Positions 54,097 through 63,265 of a DNA stretch of 64,000 bases are shown here, piece by piece (positions within the stretch are counted from its first letter, which is position 1; the number at the start of each line of letters is the position of its first letter). A program made the position numbers and the translations under genes. The DNA is taken from positions 1 through 64,000 of the forward strand of contig JAFGPX010000084.1 in assembly GCA_016935975.1 (NCBI GenBank), read 5' to 3'. Below the pieces are notes generated by a model. The model did no database searches. It was given only the letters and a program-made list of their open reading frames with translations, and was not told the origin of the DNA. Source of the DNA: Deltaproteobacteria bacterium (GTDB taxonomy: Bacteria; Myxococcota_A; Polyangia; Fen-1088).

Positions 54097-55284
54097 ATGG
54101 GTATCCGTTGCGATCGTTGTCAAACCGAATGCAAAGTGGACGACTCCTCTGCAGGCCAGTCCAGCAGGGAGATCCAGTGTAGCGCCTGCGGCCACGTGAT
54201 GATAATCGGCCCCAAGACGCCAGCTCCGCTTCCATCGAGCCCCGGGCCCGGCACACCGAAGCCCGAAGCCAACGAGTGGGTGGTCGAAACCGTCCACGGC
54301 CGTCGTCTGCAAACAGGTGAGATCGCGGCCCTGCACAGATGGATCATCGAGCGCCGGGTCACGCGCGACGACCGGATCTCCTGCAATGGCCAGCCGTTCC
54401 AGCCCATGGCCGAGGTGGCCGAGCTCCTGCCCTTCTTCGACATCACCGACAGCGCAGAACGCGCCCGCCGGGCCGATACGCCCAGCCCCAAGGTCTTGCC
54501 CGCTCCGCCACCCGCGACCGCGCAGCCGCCCACGACAGGCGAAACGACGGCAGGGGGCCCAACGCCGGCGCGTGCCGATGTGCTTCCGGCCGACGACGAC
54601 CGCACCGAAACCAAGGTCGTTCCCTCCCCGACCTTGCGGCTGGCCCTTCCCTTCAAGCTCGCACTCATGACGTTGACCGCTGCGGCGGTCGCCTACGCCG
54701 GTATCGCCCTTTACAATCTGCGTTGGCGCCGGCCGGCCCAAGCGCCATTCCAGACCCGTTCCGTCACGAGCGAGCGCATCGTGGCTCCGGCCCCGGCCCC
54801 GGCCCCCGCCGCGCCGGAGGTCGTGACCATACCCGCAAGCCCGGATCCGCAGGAGCCCGCAATCGAGCCGAGCGCAGAAGAGGAGGACGAAAGCGCAGCC
54901 GAGCCCACGCCACGCCGCAAGGCGCGAGCCGCTGGCCGCTCTGCTGGCGCCCGGGGGAGCAGGTCTCGGGCAGCCGCGGTGGCTCGCCGCTCTGCCGCCG
55001 GCAACGACAAGGCTGGCCCTGCCTCCCCGCAGGCGATGGCCGCCCAAGGCTACGCGGCGCTAAACCGCCGGCAGTTCCCGCAAGCCATCCGGCTCTTCAA
55101 GCAAGCCTTGGCCGGCAACCCGGCCAACGGCACCGCGCAGTTCGGCCTTGCCGAAGCCTACCGCGAGACCGGCCAGAGGACGTCGGCGCTCAAGGCGTAC
55201 CGCCGTTACATCCAAATCTTGCCGAGCGGCCCCGACGCCGGCTCCGCTAGGCTGCAAATCCGTTTGTTGGAGAGGAAGCAGTAG
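54097..55284 (+). CDS. Zinc-ribbon / GYF-like / TPR membrane protein
   Basis: The 395-residue frame from ATG 54097 begins GIRCDRCQTEC, so a zinc ribbon of MJ0042 type forms at Cys5, Cys8, Cys28 and Cys31. The upstream ATG at 54067 would add ten residues; starts near the first CxxC are usual in the family. A GYF_2-like region (about 60-115, WVVETVHGRRLQTGEIAAL, RVTRDDRISCNGQPFQPM) is followed by a Pro-rich spacer, a membrane helix (about 200-220), an acidic and basic linker, and a TPR tail (about 325-390, YAALNRRQFPQAIRLFKQAL, AYRETGQRTSALKAYRRY). Myxobacteria carry many such proteins with unknown roles in envelope sensing or motility. Confidence 0.78.
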   Translation: MGIRCDRCQTECKVDDSSAGQSSREIQCSACGHVMIIGPKTPAPLPSSPGPGTPKPEANEWVVETVHGRRLQTGEIAALHRWIIERRVTRDDRISCNGQPFQPMAEVAELLPFFDITDSAERARRADTPSPKVLPAPPPATAQPPTTGETTAGGPTPARADVLPADDDRTETKVVPSPTLRLALPFKLALMTLTAAAVAYAGIALYNLRWRRPAQAPFQTRSVTSERIVAPAPAPAPAAPEVVTIPASPDPQEPAIEPSAEEEDESAAEPTPRRKARAAGRSAGARGSRSRAAAVARRSAAGNDKAGPASPQAMAAQGYAALNRRQFPQAIRLFKQALAGNPANGTAQFGLAEAYRETGQRTSALKAYRRYIQILPSGPDAGSARLQIRLLERKQ

Positions 55285-55307
55285 CGAATCCGCGGCGTCC
55301 GGCTCGT

Positions 55308-55333
55308 GTAGGCGCGATGAATCGCGGCCCTAC
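55308..55333. repeat. REP-like palindrome between convergent genes
   Basis: GTAGG-CGCGA, TGAA, TCGCG, a two-base bulge and CCTAC make a near-perfect hairpin between two convergent genes. The core resembles the hairpin at 30575-30598 (GTAGGGGCGCGATTCGTCGCGCCC), suggesting members of one short palindromic repeat family. It could also help end transcription from both sides. Confidence 0.5.
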
Positions 55334-57915
55334 TACCGCAGGCACACGGCCAGGATCTGCTTGAGATCGGTCTGGCCGGCGATGGCCTTGTCGATGCCGT
55401 CTTGAAGCAAGGTGGTCATGCCCCCCGCCACGGCCAGCCTGCGGATTTCCTCGACGGGTGCCTTGGCCACGATGGCGCGCTTGATGGCGTCATCGGCCAC
55501 GAGCAGCTCGTGCACGGCAAGGCGGCCCTTGAGGCCGGTCTTGGCGCACTGGTCGCAACCCGCTCCGCGCCACAACTTGAAATCGGGTTTTCCGACCCCG
55601 CGGGCCGCGGCCCCTTCCTCACCGAAGGCTTGCACGATTTCCTCGATCTCGTCGGTAGCGGGCTTGTACTGTTCGCGGCATTTCTTGCACAGCCCGCGCG
55701 CCAGACGCTGCGCCAGCACGCCGAGCAAGGCGTCGGCGAAACTGAAGGGATCGAGGCCCATGTCCACGAGACGGGTGATGGTTTCGGGAGCGCTGTTGGT
55801 GTGCAGGGTGGAGAACACCAAGTGGCCGGTGAGCGACGCCTCGACGCCCGTGTTGGCGGTTTCCTTGTCGCGCATCTCGCCGACCATGATGACATCGGGA
55901 TCGGCGCGCAAGAACGAGCGCATGGCCGCGGCGAAGTCCAGGCCTATCCTGGGTTGCACCTGCACCTGCCGCAATCCCGGCTGGGTGATCTCGACGGGAT
56001 CCTCGGCCGTCCAGATCTTCATGTCCGACGTGTTGATGGTCCCCAAGGCCGAGTGCAAAGTCGTGGTCTTGCCCGACCCGGTTGGCCCCACGCACAGGAT
56101 GAGGCCGTACGGCTTGGTGATGAGGTTCCTCATCTCGCGCAGGTTGCGCTCGCTCATGCCCATCTCGTCGAGGGGAATCGGCTTCGAGGCGGCCAAGATA
56201 CGCATGACCATGTCCTCGTTGCCATTCACGGTCGGCATCGTGGCGACACGCAACTCGATGGTACGGTCGCGCATGCGGAACCTGATCTTGCCGTCCTGGG
56301 GCTTGCGCCTCTCCGAGATGTCGAGCCGAGCCATGATCTTGAAGCGCGCCACGAGCGGGTTGCGGAAGATGGCCGGAATCTCCTGATAGTTCACGCAATC
56401 GCCGTCGATGCGGAAGCGGATGCGCGTGTTCTCCTCCTTGCCGTAGGGCTCGATGTGGATGTCGGAGGCGCCGCGCTGAAAGGCGTCGATGATGACCTGG
56501 TTGGCCAGCTTGATGATGGTGCTGTCGGATTCCTCGCCGTCCTGAGTGTCGTCGGCGACATCCTCGACCGCTCCCGTGGTTTCGTCGGTGGACAGCTCGC
56601 GAATCAGGGAATTGACGTCGGGCCGCATGCCGTACGACGTCTCGATGCAAGCCATGATCTCGTCGCGGAAACCGACGTGCAGGGCGATCTCGCGATCGGT
56701 CTCGACCGAGCGCAGGGAATCGGTGCGCGCGATGTCGTGCGGGTTGTCGATGACCACGACGAGCCGCGGGCCGCGGCGCTCGATCGGCACCGCACAGATC
56801 TTGCGCAAGAACTCCACGCGCAGGCGCTGACGGAGATCCTCCGGGATGGTCTGCGACCCGGTGAAGCGATAGAACGGCACGCCGTAGTACTGCGAGATCG
56901 ATTTCTCCACGTCGGCGCGCGCGATGCCGACCTTCTCGATGAGATAGCGGCCGACGTCGGACCCAGCAGCCTCCGCCGCGCTCGCCGCCTTGGCCAGAGC
57001 CTCGGCCTGCATGATGCCGGCCTCGACCAGGTAGTCCCACTTGCCGGCGGGCTTTGCCGACGGGCGTTCCTTGCCGCCGTCGCGGGCGGGACTTCTGCCG
57101 GCGCCGGGCCGGCCGGCCGCGGACACGGAGGAGGCGGCGGTCTGGGACGGGGGCGTCACGACGGTCTTGCCGCTCGCCGGGGCTCTGGCTGCCGGCGGCG
57201 CGGGCGTGACCTTCGCGGCCGCGGGCGTGGGCGTGGATTTGGCCGCCGGAGGCGTGGGCGTGGCTCTCGTGGCCGGCGGAGTAGGTGTGGACTTGGTCGC
57301 CGGGGGCGTGGGCGTGGACTTCGTAACCATCGGCGAGGGCGTGGCCGACGAGCGATGACCGAGGTTCAGGGCCAAGGCCGAAGCCACCGCCTCGGCCACC
57401 TCGCCCGCGTCGACCAGATCGCGGGAAGAGAAGCTCCCGGTCTCGTCCGCGCGGTTGGCGACAAGCAGCACCCCCAGAAGCTGCGTGTCGTCGCGCAGGG
57501 GTGCCAGCATCACCCCGCGCAGACGCACGTCCAGCCACTTGTCCAGACGCTCGTCGGGGCGCAAGCGCGAGTGCAGGCGCACCAACTCGCCCAGATCCCA
57601 GACGTTGCGAATGCTGGCGGGTGCCGGCGTGGTCGCGGCCCAGCCCACGAGGTTGTCCGGCTCGCTCGGCAGGCGCAGCTCGCGCATGGAATCGACGACC
57701 CAGGCCACGGCGTGCAGCTGGTTCTTCCGGTCCGGAACGAAGATCGCAGCCCGCTCGGCGCCGAAAAACCCCGCGACACGCTCCATGCCATCGAACAGCA
57801 GGCTGTCGAGCGAAGGCAGGCCCGCGAGGTAGGTGCAGAGCTCGGTCAGTTGCGCGCGCTTGTCTTGCTGGGCGGATTCGCCAGCCATCTGGCGCAGCCA
57901 AGTCGCAGCATCCAT
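55333..57915 (-). CDS. GAF-domain PilB/GspE-type assembly ATPase
   Basis: ATPase that drives pilus or secretion-filament assembly. The start at 57915 has AAAGGAG eight bases upstream. The 860 residues comprise a GAF domain (about 25-185, ERVAGFFGAERAAIFVPDRK), a repeat linker (about 200-290, units like STPTPPATK), the N-terminal T2SSE domain (about 310-450, LIEKVGIARADVEKSISQYYG) and the ATPase domain. The latter has Walker A GPTGSGKTTTLHSAL, the Asp box, Walker B RADPDVIMVGEMRDKET and the His box STLHTNSAPETI. A zinc tetracysteine motif (CKKC and CDQC) near the C terminus is typical of PilB. GAF fusion is unusual. It diverges from a chemosensory operon, suggesting joint control of motility. 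Confidence 0.93.
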   Translation of the reverse strand: MDAATWLRQMAGESAQQDKRAQLTELCTYLAGLPSLDSLLFDGMERVAGFFGAERAAIFVPDRKNQLHAVAWVVDSMRELRLPSEPDNLVGWAATTPAPASIRNVWDLGELVRLHSRLRPDERLDKWLDVRLRGVMLAPLRDDTQLLGVLLVANRADETGSFSSRDLVDAGEVAEAVASALALNLGHRSSATPSPMVTKSTPTPPATKSTPTPPATRATPTPPAAKSTPTPAAAKVTPAPPAARAPASGKTVVTPPSQTAASSVSAAGRPGAGRSPARDGGKERPSAKPAGKWDYLVEAGIMQAEALAKAASAAEAAGSDVGRYLIEKVGIARADVEKSISQYYGVPFYRFTGSQTIPEDLRQRLRVEFLRKICAVPIERRGPRLVVVIDNPHDIARTDSLRSVETDREIALHVGFRDEIMACIETSYGMRPDVNSLIRELSTDETTGAVEDVADDTQDGEESDSTIIKLANQVIIDAFQRGASDIHIEPYGKEENTRIRFRIDGDCVNYQEIPAIFRNPLVARFKIMARLDISERRKPQDGKIRFRMRDRTIELRVATMPTVNGNEDMVMRILAASKPIPLDEMGMSERNLREMRNLITKPYGLILCVGPTGSGKTTTLHSALGTINTSDMKIWTAEDPVEITQPGLRQVQVQPRIGLDFAAAMRSFLRADPDVIMVGEMRDKETANTGVEASLTGHLVFSTLHTNSAPETITRLVDMGLDPFSFADALLGVLAQRLARGLCKKCREQYKPATDEIEEIVQAFGEEGAAARGVGKPDFKLWRGAGCDQCAKTGLKGRLAVHELLVADDAIKRAIVAKAPVEEIRRLAVAGGMTTLLQDGIDKAIAGQTDLKQILAVCLR

Positions 57916-58223
57916 GTGAGAAACTCCTTTGGTTTTCAATCGGTAGTCCGGACGCGAAAATGAAGCCGCGGCACAAGCACGGCTCGAAGTCGAACAACTG
58001 GTGCCAGTCATGCAGCGCCCGAAGCGCCACCGCCTCCTGGGCCGGCGACTTCGACGACGGCTTCACCGGGCAGAACATCGGCGCCAACCGCTCGAAGCGG
58101 AGCCGCCTCACCGCCGCGTGCGTCGAGTGTGTAAGGCAGGGTAGGACATCCGACTTTGGCCTCGGACGTGCGGCGAATCGTTGTAGACTGATCGGCCACT
58201 CCGGGCGAAAGGATCAACGGCTG
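57916..58223. other. Divergent control region of the PilB and chemosensory genes
   Basis: About 308 bases between the divergent starts. It should hold promoters for both transcripts, but I could not identify a convincing -35/-10 pair. A reading frame in phase with the response regulator begins at ATG 57961 and includes two CxxC pairs (WCQSC and CVEC); it lacks a ribosome site and is more likely spurious than an N-terminal extension. Confidence 0.4.
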
Positions 58224-59456
58224 ATGTCAGGAGAAACCATACTTGTCGTCGATGACAGCCCGACCATCTGCAAGCTCGTCGAGTTGACGCTGACCAAGGC
58301 GGGCTACCGGGTCGAAACCGCGCGCACCGGAGAAGGTGGCGTGGACGCGGCGCAAACCTGCCAGCCGAACCTCATCCTGCTCGACTACCTGCTGCCGGAT
58401 CTCAAGGGGGACGATGTGTGCCGCGCCATCTCGGGCAATGTCCGCCTCGCCGCCGTGCCCGTGGTCGTGATGAGCGCCAAGGGGGAAGACATCAGCGAGT
58501 GCTTCGCCGTCATGCCCAACGTGGTGAACATCATCGCCAAGCCGTTCTCCCCGGAGGCCCTGCTGGCCGTGGTCAACCACACCTTGGAGAAGGCGGGCAG
58601 CGAGCCTGCCGGACCCATGGCCAGCTCGGGATCGGACGGTCGCATCGACCTCGTGGCGCTCATCAGCGATGAGGCCAAGGACGAAAGCCCGCCGCGGCCG
58701 GCCCTGGATCCATCCGCTTCCTTGGCCGGCGACCTGGCGGTCGTCTCGATCGCCGACGTGCTCCTGCTGCTGCAGGACCGCGGCTACACGGGCACGGTCA
58801 ACCTCACGCACGCTCGCGCGCAAATGGACATCTACCTCGGCCAGGGCCGCGTCGATTTCGCGGGCGCGCACGGCGTGGCCGAGGAATTCCTGCTCGGCGG
58901 CTTCCTGGTGCGCGGCGGGCACATCACGCAGGAGGCGCTGACGCAAGCCCTCGAGGAGCGGCGCAGCGGCGGCGGCGGCGAGTTGCTCGGGGCCTACCTG
59001 TGCGGCCGTGGCTTGCTGCCACCCGCGAGCCTGCGCAAGGCCATGGCGAAGCAGACCGCAGCCCTGGTCTACGAGAGCCTGCGCTGGGGCAACGGCCGCT
59101 TCGCCTTCCGGCGTTTGAACGAGCTGCCCGAGATGGCGCGCGAGGCATCCCTCGGGCTAGCGGTCGACGGTCTCATCCTCGAGGGCCTGCGGCGAGTCGA
59201 GGAATGGCGCTTGATCGAGCAGGAGATCGGCGATTTCGACATGACCTTCGTGCGCAACGAGGACAAGCTGTCGAGCTTCGGCCGCGGGCAGCTTCTGCGC
59301 GAAGAAGCCGCCATCGCCGAGTTGGTCAACGGCAAGAACACCGTGCGCGACCTCATCCAGATCTCCAACATGGGATCCTACGACGTGACCCAGGTGCTCT
59401 TCCGCTTGCTGCGCAGCAAGCTGATCCGGCGGCGGGTCGCGCCGGTGATCGTGTAG
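58224..59456 (+). CDS. Response regulator with DUF4388-type output domain
   Basis: The 410-residue protein has an N-terminal receiver domain (1-120) with Asp10-Asp11 (ILVVDDSPT), the phosphoacceptor Asp54 (LILLDYLLP) and Lys in IIAKPFSPE. The C-terminal region (about 165-400) resembles the PATAN/DUF4388 module (LAGDLAVVSIADVLLLLQDR, MDIYLGQGRVDFAG, LLREEAAIAELVNGKNTVRD). Proteins like PatA and Myxococcus motility regulators share this layout. It is the first gene of a four-gene chemosensory operon and is probably the output regulator phosphorylated by the CheA downstream. AAGGA lies 11 bases before the start, a rather long spacing. Confidence 0.87.
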   Translation: MSGETILVVDDSPTICKLVELTLTKAGYRVETARTGEGGVDAAQTCQPNLILLDYLLPDLKGDDVCRAISGNVRLAAVPVVVMSAKGEDISECFAVMPNVVNIIAKPFSPEALLAVVNHTLEKAGSEPAGPMASSGSDGRIDLVALISDEAKDESPPRPALDPSASLAGDLAVVSIADVLLLLQDRGYTGTVNLTHARAQMDIYLGQGRVDFAGAHGVAEEFLLGGFLVRGGHITQEALTQALEERRSGGGGELLGAYLCGRGLLPPASLRKAMAKQTAALVYESLRWGNGRFAFRRLNELPEMAREASLGLAVDGLILEGLRRVEEWRLIEQEIGDFDMTFVRNEDKLSSFGRGQLLREEAAIAELVNGKNTVRDLIQISNMGSYDVTQVLFRLLRSKLIRRRVAPVIV

Positions 59457-59458
59457 TC

Positions 59459-59947
59459 ATGCCGTCTCCCGCCCCACTCGATGTGGTTTTCTTCGAACTG
59501 CGCGGTCTGCGCTGCGCCCTGCCCCTGGCCGTCGTACGCAAAGTGCTGCCCATGCGGGGCGTGACGCCTGTGCCGCTCTCGCCCCCGGTGGTGCGCGGCA
59601 TCGCCCCCGTGCACGGGTTCATCCTTCCGATTCTCGATCTCGGCGTCTGTTTTTCGCCGGCAGGCGACGAAACGGCCGAAGCCGCGACCTATCGCTCGCA
59701 CACCGACAAGCTGCTGCTGGTCGAGACCGCTCGTGATGTGGCGGGCGAGGCGACACGCGCCGCGCTCGCCGTCGATCGCGTGATGGGCATCGGCACCGTA
59801 GACGAGCAGCACAGCCGCCTGCCGCCGTCGCGGCCTCCCTTTCTGTCGGCCACGGTGCTCGACGCCAGCGGCCCGGCGCTGCTTCTCGATATCGGACGCA
59901 CCCTCGACTACGTCAAAGACGCGATCGGCACGGTGATTGGATCATGA
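59459..59947 (+). CDS. CheW-like chemotaxis adaptor
   Basis: The 162 residues form a CheW-type beta-barrel that links receptors to CheA. Motifs are VVFFELRGLRCALPLAVVRK, VVRGIAPVHGFILPILDLG (the typical GxxxxRGxxxPVxDL-like region) and the C-terminal PALLLDIGRTLDYV. It starts two bases after the response regulator stop, and the MCP start overlaps its stop by four bases, so translation is coupled. The normal GxINLRG motif is degenerate (VVRGIAPVHG), so receptor specificity may differ from the canonical system. Confidence 0.88.
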   Translation: MPSPAPLDVVFFELRGLRCALPLAVVRKVLPMRGVTPVPLSPPVVRGIAPVHGFILPILDLGVCFSPAGDETAEAATYRSHTDKLLLVETARDVAGEATRAALAVDRVMGIGTVDEQHSRLPPSRPPFLSATVLDASGPALLLDIGRTLDYVKDAIGTVIGS

Positions 59948-60762
59948 GCGAAACAACCGAACTCGAAGATCTCCTTGCCACTTTGCAGGCGGCGGCGCAG
60001 GGCGATTTGACCGTGCGAGCCAAGCCGAGCAGCGGAGCGCTCGGGCAAGCGACAGCCGCAGCCAATGCGCTGCTGGCCGCGCTCGAGGAACGCGCCGCGC
60101 AGGTATCCTACGCCGCGACCTGCGTGGCCATCGCGGCCGAGGCGACCAGCGCCGCCTTGCCCGAAATCGCGGAAGGCATGGCCAGACAACAGGCGGCCGT
60201 GGCCGAAATCGCCCGGCGTCTCAAGGCGCTCGAGGCGCGTTCCGAGGAGATCGGCCAGATCGTCGAAATGCTCGACGACGTGACCTCGGAGACCAACATC
60301 CTGTCGCTCAACGCCGCCATCGAGGCCTCGCGCGCCGGCGCGCAGGGCAAGGGTTTCGGCCTGGTGGCCGAGGAGGTGCGCAAGATGGCCGAGCGCGCGG
60401 CCTCGGCCACCAAAGACATTGGCGCCTACATCGAGACCATCGCCAACGCCACCGGCGACGCCACGCGCGCCATCGAGAGCGTGCGCAACATCGCCGACCA
60501 ACTCGCCACGCTCACCACGCGCGCCGGCAGCGAGGCGGCCGTGCTGACCGAGGTGCGCAAGGCACTGCTGTCTGCCATCGCGCAATTCCGTTTCGCCGGG
60601 CAGGGCGAAACCGAGATCACGCGCGTCCTGCACGCGCGGCGCAGTGAGCTGGCACGCGTGCTGTCCCCGCTCGCGCCCCTGGTGGCCTCGGCGCGCACGC
60701 CGCTCGGCGAGGCCTTGCGCAACTTGCTCGCCGCCCTGGGCAAGAGCCCCGACGGCGGCTAG
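59944..60762 (+). CDS. Soluble methyl-accepting-type chemoreceptor
   Basis: The 272-residue protein has no membrane segment and no recognised sensor domain. Residues about 5-60 form a coiled coil of HAMP-like character (LLATLQAAAQGDLTVRAK). The rest is the MCP signalling hairpin with the tip ETNILSLNAAIEASRAGAQG and GFGLVAEEVRKMAERA. The shortness and lack of a sensor mean it probably detects a cytoplasmic signal or couples to another protein. It overlaps CheW by four bases and lies 11 bases before CheA. Methylation sites cannot be judged by eye; CheR and CheB are absent from the window. Confidence 0.9.
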   Translation: MSETTELEDLLATLQAAAQGDLTVRAKPSSGALGQATAAANALLAALEERAAQVSYAATCVAIAAEATSAALPEIAEGMARQQAAVAEIARRLKALEARSEEIGQIVEMLDDVTSETNILSLNAAIEASRAGAQGKGFGLVAEEVRKMAERAASATKDIGAYIETIANATGDATRAIESVRNIADQLATLTTRAGSEAAVLTEVRKALLSAIAQFRFAGQGETEITRVLHARRSELARVLSPLAPLVASARTPLGEALRNLLAALGKSPDGG

Positions 60763-60773
60763 GTCCATCCGCC

Positions 60774-63098
60774 ATGGCGGGAAAACCCGACAACAGCGAC
60801 GGCGCCGGCAGCCTACCCGCCCAAGAGTGGGGTGCCGGCGAAACCGACGTCCTGCGCAGCCTCTTCCTGGAGGAGGCCGAGAAGTACCTCGGCCATATCA
60901 TCGAGGCGCAGAAGCTGCTGTCGCACGCCTCGGAGACGACACTCGAGATCTCCCCAGACGTGGTCGACGTGCTCTTCCGCCACCTGCACACGCTCAAGGG
61001 CTCGGCCGGCTCGGTCGGCTTCGATGCGGTGTCGCGGGCTGCCCACGAGCTAGAGGAACTGTGCACCGAGATCCGCCGCGGCCAGCTCGCGCCGACCTAT
61101 GGAATTCTCGAGCGTATCGACGAGGGCGTGGCCGAGATCCGCGCCCTGCTCACCAGCGCACGCCTGGCGGCGCCACGCGCGCGCGGGCGCGAGCCGTCCG
61201 AGCCCGCGTCCGCGCCACGCGAGGCGCCCGAGCGGCGCCGCACCTCGGATCGCCGCACCGTCAGCGACCGGCGGGCCGGCGGCGAAGGTTTCTTGCGGGT
61301 CGAGGTCGAGCGCCTCGATGCCTTGCTCGAGAGCGTGGGTGACCTCGTGATCCTGCGCACCCGCCTCGAGCGCCGCGCGCACGACCTGGACAGCGTGCTG
61401 CGCGACCTGGCCGCCACCCGGCAGGACATGCGGACGGTGCAGAGCGCGCTGGCGACCGATCTCGCGGCGACCGCGAGGCACGGGGAAACCGGCCGGCTCC
61501 TCGATCGCCTGGGCGAAGTCGACGTCGAATTCACCGACTCGCTGTCCTTCCTCGAGCGCTCCGTGCGCCGCCTGGCCGACGACGCCGACGCCATGCGCCG
61601 GACGTCCGAGCACATCGAAGGACAACTGCGCCGCGCCCGCTTGGTGCCGCTCGAATGGGCCTTCTCCCGCCTGGGCTCGGCGCTGCGCGAGCTCGAACGC
61701 AGCTGCCACCGCCAGGCCGACCTCTCGGTTTCGGGCGGCGAGATCGAGCTGGACAAGGCCATCGTGGACCAGCTCGCGGAACCGCTGCTGCACCTTCTGC
61801 GCAACGCCATGGCCCATGGCATCGAATCCGCGCAAGTGCGCAGCGAGCGCGGCAAGCCCGCGCGCGGGCGCATCGGCATTCGGGCTTCGCTCGAATCCGA
61901 TTTTGTCTTCGTCGTCTTCGAGGACGACGGCGGCGGCATCGATCACGAGGCCATTCGTCGCGCCCTGCAAGCCTCGGGGCAAGCCCGCAACGAGACCGAC
62001 CTCAGCGAGGAAGCCCTCATGACCGCGATTTTCGAGCCGGGTTTCTCGACGCGCCCGCAGTCGGACTCCCTGGCCGGGCGGGGCATGGGCCTCAACATCG
62101 TCAAGCGCGCGGTCATGCGTCTAGGCGGCGAGGTCAAGGTTGAATCCAAACTGGGCGCGTTTTCGCGCTTCCGCCTCTCGCTGCCGCTGACCGGCGCCAT
62201 CACCCAGGGGCTGCTCTTCAAGCTGGGCGGCCAGGTCTACGCCGTGCCCGCGGCCCACGTCATCGAGGTGCTGCCCATCGGCCACAACGTGCTGGCCGGC
62301 AGCGTCGACAAGGCCAGCGACAGCGGCGAGCTGCCCGCGCTCAACGGCGTCAGCGTGCCCATTCTCAAGCTGCATGCCCTGCTCGGCATCGAGCTGCCGC
62401 CCGGCCGGCGCGCCGCCGCCATGCACGTGCGCTATGCCGGCCGCAACTTCCTGCTCACCTGCGACAAGGTGATTGGCCCGCGCACCGTGGTGGTGCGGCC
62501 ACCGGGCCCGCTCATTGGGCTCATTCCCATCTACGCGGGCGTGACCGCCTCGGGCGCCGGCAAAGCCCAGCTCGTGCTCGACCTCGGCCCCCTGGCCGAC
62601 ATCGCCTACGGCACCACCAAGTTCGTGCCCACGGCGGCGCGTCGCGGACAGCCGCGCGTCCTGGTGGTCGACGATTCGCGTCTGGCTCGCGAGGCGGCGG
62701 CCCGCCAGCTCGCCGCCTCGGGCTATCAGACCGTGCTCGCCGAGGACGGCTGGGAGGCCTGGGAGATCCTGGGCGAGCGCCGCTTCGACGCCGTGGTCAC
62801 CGCGCTGGAAATGCCTCGCCTCGACGGCTTCCAGCTCATCGCGCGCATCCGCCGCGAGCCCACCTTGCGCGCCCTGCCCGTGATCGTGCTGTCCTCGCGC
62901 ACCTCCCAGACCGCGCGCGACCGTGCCGTCGCGGCCGGCGCCAACGTCTTTCTGCCCAAGAGCCGCCACCGCCGCAGCATGGTGACCGCCGTGGACGCGT
63001 GCCTGCGCGAGCAAGCCGACGGCACGACGCCCGACGGCGGCCCGCGCGCTTCGGGCAGCGGCGAGTTCGCGATGCTCGAGACCAAGCAAGGGCAGTGA
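60774..63098 (+). CDS. Hybrid CheA histidine kinase with receiver lacking phosphoacceptor
   Basis: The 774-residue protein has an Hpt domain with His72 in RHLHTLKGSAG, a basic Arg-rich linker (no clear P2), a dimerisation domain, the ATPase (HLLRNAMAHGIESA, FEDDGGGIDHEAI, GRGMGLNIVKRAV), a CheW domain (GAITQGLLFKLGGQVYAVPA) and a C-terminal receiver (about 625-740). The receiver keeps VLVVDDSRLA and the Lys in FLPKSR, but the phosphoacceptor position reads VVTALEMPRLDG: Ala677 (codon GCG, 62802-62804) replaces the expected Asp. So that receiver cannot be phosphorylated in the normal way and may be a pseudo-receiver for protein contacts. The kinase itself appears intact and should phosphorylate the regulator upstream. 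Confidence 0.93.
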   Translation: MAGKPDNSDGAGSLPAQEWGAGETDVLRSLFLEEAEKYLGHIIEAQKLLSHASETTLEISPDVVDVLFRHLHTLKGSAGSVGFDAVSRAAHELEELCTEIRRGQLAPTYGILERIDEGVAEIRALLTSARLAAPRARGREPSEPASAPREAPERRRTSDRRTVSDRRAGGEGFLRVEVERLDALLESVGDLVILRTRLERRAHDLDSVLRDLAATRQDMRTVQSALATDLAATARHGETGRLLDRLGEVDVEFTDSLSFLERSVRRLADDADAMRRTSEHIEGQLRRARLVPLEWAFSRLGSALRELERSCHRQADLSVSGGEIELDKAIVDQLAEPLLHLLRNAMAHGIESAQVRSERGKPARGRIGIRASLESDFVFVVFEDDGGGIDHEAIRRALQASGQARNETDLSEEALMTAIFEPGFSTRPQSDSLAGRGMGLNIVKRAVMRLGGEVKVESKLGAFSRFRLSLPLTGAITQGLLFKLGGQVYAVPAAHVIEVLPIGHNVLAGSVDKASDSGELPALNGVSVPILKLHALLGIELPPGRRAAAMHVRYAGRNFLLTCDKVIGPRTVVVRPPGPLIGLIPIYAGVTASGAGKAQLVLDLGPLADIAYGTTKFVPTAARRGQPRVLVVDDSRLAREAAARQLAASGYQTVLAEDGWEAWEILGERRFDAVVTALEMPRLDGFQLIARIRREPTLRALPVIVLSSRTSQTARDRAVAAGANVFLPKSRHRRSMVTAVDACLREQADGTTPDGGPRASGSGEFAMLETKQGQ

Positions 63099-63195
63099 GG
63101 CCCTGCGGTGCTGCGCGCCGGCTGCGTGCGCGTCGCAGCCACCGGCCAGGCCACCGCAGGTGGCGGTTGCCGCGACTTCCTCGAAGCGGAGGCAG

Positions 63196-63233
63196 CCGGG
63201 GCGGCCGCGCCCTTCCTTGGCAGACCGCCCCGG
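63196..63233. terminator. Hairpin after the chemosensory operon
   Basis: Nine-base arms CCGGGGCGG and CCGCCCCGG enclose a 20-base loop about 100 bases past the CheA stop. It is a candidate terminator but has no T-run beyond TGTTTGC. Confidence 0.35.
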
Positions 63234-63265
63234 TGTTTGCGCCGTTGGGGGCGAAAGCCACCCCG

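Noticed and set aside
55402-57963. 853-codon rightward frame antisense to the PilB gene
   Set aside because: PilB on the other strand has complete Walker, Asp and His motifs; the antisense frame shows no domain and mirrors its codons.
57961-58223. Possible zinc-binding N-terminal extension (two CxxC) of the response regulator
   Set aside because: No ribosome site; receiver domains normally start near the chosen ATG; composition resembles noncoding DNA.
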